From contig CM036241.1 in the NCBI GenBank assembly GCA_020698575.1, positions 34,345,416-34,409,415 on the forward strand: a DNA stretch of 64,000 bases, in the 5' to 3' direction. Positions 61,966 through 64,000 of this stretch are shown here, in pieces; the stretch's first letter is position 1; each line of letters starts with the position of its first letter. A model generated the notes under the pieces. That model was not told the DNA's origin. It searched no databases and saw nothing but the letters and a program-made list of their open reading frames with translations. The DNA comes from Bostrychus sinensis. Taxonomy: Eukaryota; Chordata; Actinopteri; Gobiiformes; Eleotridae. A program made the translations under genes and the position numbers.

Positions 61966-63291
61966 TCATGATTGTTACACTTTTTTAAACACGGGATGAT
62001 AATAATTTGTCTTCAGGCTTTTATTTCAAAGGTAACCCATCTTTGTTTACGCCAGGCGTTGTCCTTTTTTTATAAAGTTAGTTTTACAAAGTTGGACAAT
62101 GAGAAATGAGAAATACCCCTTACAGCAAGCATTTTTATTCATCAACTTGAACAAGTCCAAATGAATTTTACTTTGAACACGGACCTTTGCTGCTGTAGTT
62201 AGTCAGTTTTTGGGAGACACAGGCACAGTTACCAAGTAAGAAAAGCCGATTACTGACTTTGTTAAAATTATGATTAGAGTAAACTAGCATTGTATAATAG
62301 CACTGAGTGTTGCTTCAATCATTTAGTGATATATTGGAAAATATCCAGACCACTTTAATGCACCACTGACTTTAGTTTTTGTGCATGTAAACCTGGACAA
62401 AAAATTCATCTGTGAGGACCTAATCGAGCTACAAGTGCAGTCCAATATTGATTTCTCAGTGACAAAATGGTAGCTGAACTTCCCCTAAAATTTCATGAAA
62501 TAAAAGCTTCATAAAATGGACACTGTATAAATCCACATTATTTGCAGAGTTTCAATTAATCTCTACGGGACTGCACCGGCTCTTTTTCTTTTCATTTTTC
62601 TTTCTTTTTTTTTTTTTTTTTACTGCAAGGAATATTACACTCTGCATAGCAGCATATTCAGCATATTCATAGCGTTGCTGAGGTTTTATTTTGTTTGTTG
62701 ATTCAATATGTCAACATTGTAAAGAAACTAGGTTCAGGCAGCCCAAGATAACAAACTTTATGTTTGTTTTCCTGTTTGCAAAACCAGCAGCCGCCATTGG
62801 CATATTCAAAGTAGTCCACACATAAAATGCAGTCTTGAGTGGCGTTGCATCCAAGACACATTCACAATTAGAACACCGTGAATACACAGTAACTCAAAAA
62901 CTATTGCCCCCCACACCAAATATTTGGACTAAATTCTGCACACATCTGTCAGCCTGAGTAAAGAGGTGGTCAGGTTAAAAGAAACATACTTAATTGATCT
63001 TTAAGCATAGTCCGAGTATGCTGTATACAAGTAAACATACTGACCTCCAAGACTCCCATGAGAACTGCCATATTCACTTGCTGTTCACCTTCTTTAATTC
63101 AATCATACATTTTTCCAAAGAGCTGAAATTCCACCTAACATTTCAAAGCAAACTCAAAGCTTGTTAATACACAACATTCCCACAGCATCAAGATCACAGC
63201 TGCCAAGTGCAAGTGAAATGGAGTGCAACTACAAGTGGGTGAATGTTGCATAAGAGCGATTTGAAAACAGTAAATTTGCTGGTATAGAGGG

Positions 63292-63306
63292 CCCCCCCCC
63301 CCCCCC
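63292..63306. repeat. Run of 15 C
   Basis: An uninterrupted homopolymer of C (G on the other strand). Long C tracts are rare and unstable, so the exact length may be a sequencing or assembly artefact. Confidence 0.85.
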
Positions 63307-64000
63307 TGTGAAGTAAAACTGATGACCGTACAAGCACAAGCCAATATACTGTACATTTGGATACAAGTGATCAATTCAGGAAGCAATTATGCACATAAAT
63401 GCCTGAGTGTGTCCTGCTGAATTATGAACACATTTGTCTTGGCCTTTTAGCCCGAATGTGTCAAATGGGAAAATTGTGAAGGCAAGTGGTCAGGTTTAAA
63501 CTGGTTACTGGTGCACGTCTGCTATGAATGCATTCTGACATGTTGTACTTGGAAACTCAAAGGTCGAGTAATATACACAACAGAGCGTCTGTGTGATTTG
63601 CAACACGTTCATTTTTAATACTGAAATTTCTTAATGTGGGGTGCTTTGTTGTGTTACTGTATGGGTCCTCTCTGAGCAGTCCAGTTTCTTACCACCAGGC
63701 AAAGACACGCATGTATAGGTTTACTGTATTGATCTTTCTAAATTGCCCATAGTGAATGAATGTGAAATGAAATGTGAATGTATGTCAGTGTACACCGATG
63801 AAGCCTTACATTAGATTTGATTAATTTATTTGAATGGAATAATGCAATTTCATAAAACACACAATAATAATAATAATAAGTTCATGAAATGGCCACAATT
63901 TTTCATCTATAGTACCCTGACCTTGATGTTACAAAAGCAGTAAAATACATTTCTAGGACAGTATAGATATACACAAGACATAACACTAAGGCCTAAACAA

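Larger units (their letters stand above)
59300..64000. other. Region upstream of wnt4
   Basis: No gene is recognised. Apart from the elements listed, it holds a (CA)n tract at 61157-61179 and unique GC-richer sequence at about 60940-61460. The rest is AT-rich single-copy-looking DNA, likely intergenic and possibly containing wnt4 enhancers. Confidence 0.45.

Overview
The window is vertebrate nuclear DNA, most likely from a ray-finned (teleost) fish. The genes have introns with GT-AG junctions and encode typical vertebrate proteins (SmE, Cdc42, Wnt4). Fish-type dispersed repeats (short inverted-repeat elements, tRNA-headed SINE-like sequences, a decayed CR1/Rex1-type LINE) and long simple repeats fill the AT-rich remainder. 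The species cannot be determined from the sequence alone.

Layout. From 1 to about 14,700 no host gene is recognised: there is unique sequence (some of it GC-richer and possibly conserved non-coding), a 5'-truncated LINE at 6,240-7,660, SINE-like copies and several inverted-repeat elements. From 14,891 to 20,737 lies snrpe (+ strand, five coding exons, 92 aa). cdc42 follows on the same strand: a non-coding first exon ending at 21,454, coding exons from 23,810, and two alternative last exons (brain-type ending CCIF at 26,956-27,045; ubiquitous-type ending CVLL at 28,415-28,504). From about 29,950 to 40,250 is intergenic DNA with repeats, including a TTAA-flanked DNA transposon that carries an exon fragment and sits inside a tandem repeat. 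From 40,799 to 58,784 lies wnt4 (- strand, six coding exons, 352 aa), with a 15.5-kb first intron rich in repeats. Its presumed promoter is the CpG-rich stretch from about 58,790 to 59,290. From there to 64,000 is upstream wnt4 DNA with more repeats.

How the genes relate. cdc42 and wnt4 face each other tail to tail, the arrangement I recall for human 1p36, so this is an old vertebrate linkage. snrpe lies directly upstream of cdc42; in human, to my knowledge, it is on 1q32, so that adjacency differs. The three genes act in separate processes (spliceosomal Sm core, Rho-GTPase polarity signalling, secreted Wnt ligand). Nothing suggests an operon-like relation.

The most notable observations are: a small extra phase-0 intron (43,026-43,140) splitting what I recall as one wnt4 exon in mammals; conserved alternative cdc42 tails with a CU-rich acceptor; and several transposons whose borders can be set exactly from target-site duplications (16,132-17,103; 19,962-20,305; 12,842-13,168; 31,717-32,627; 50,649-51,109). 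No wholly new multi-gene system was found.
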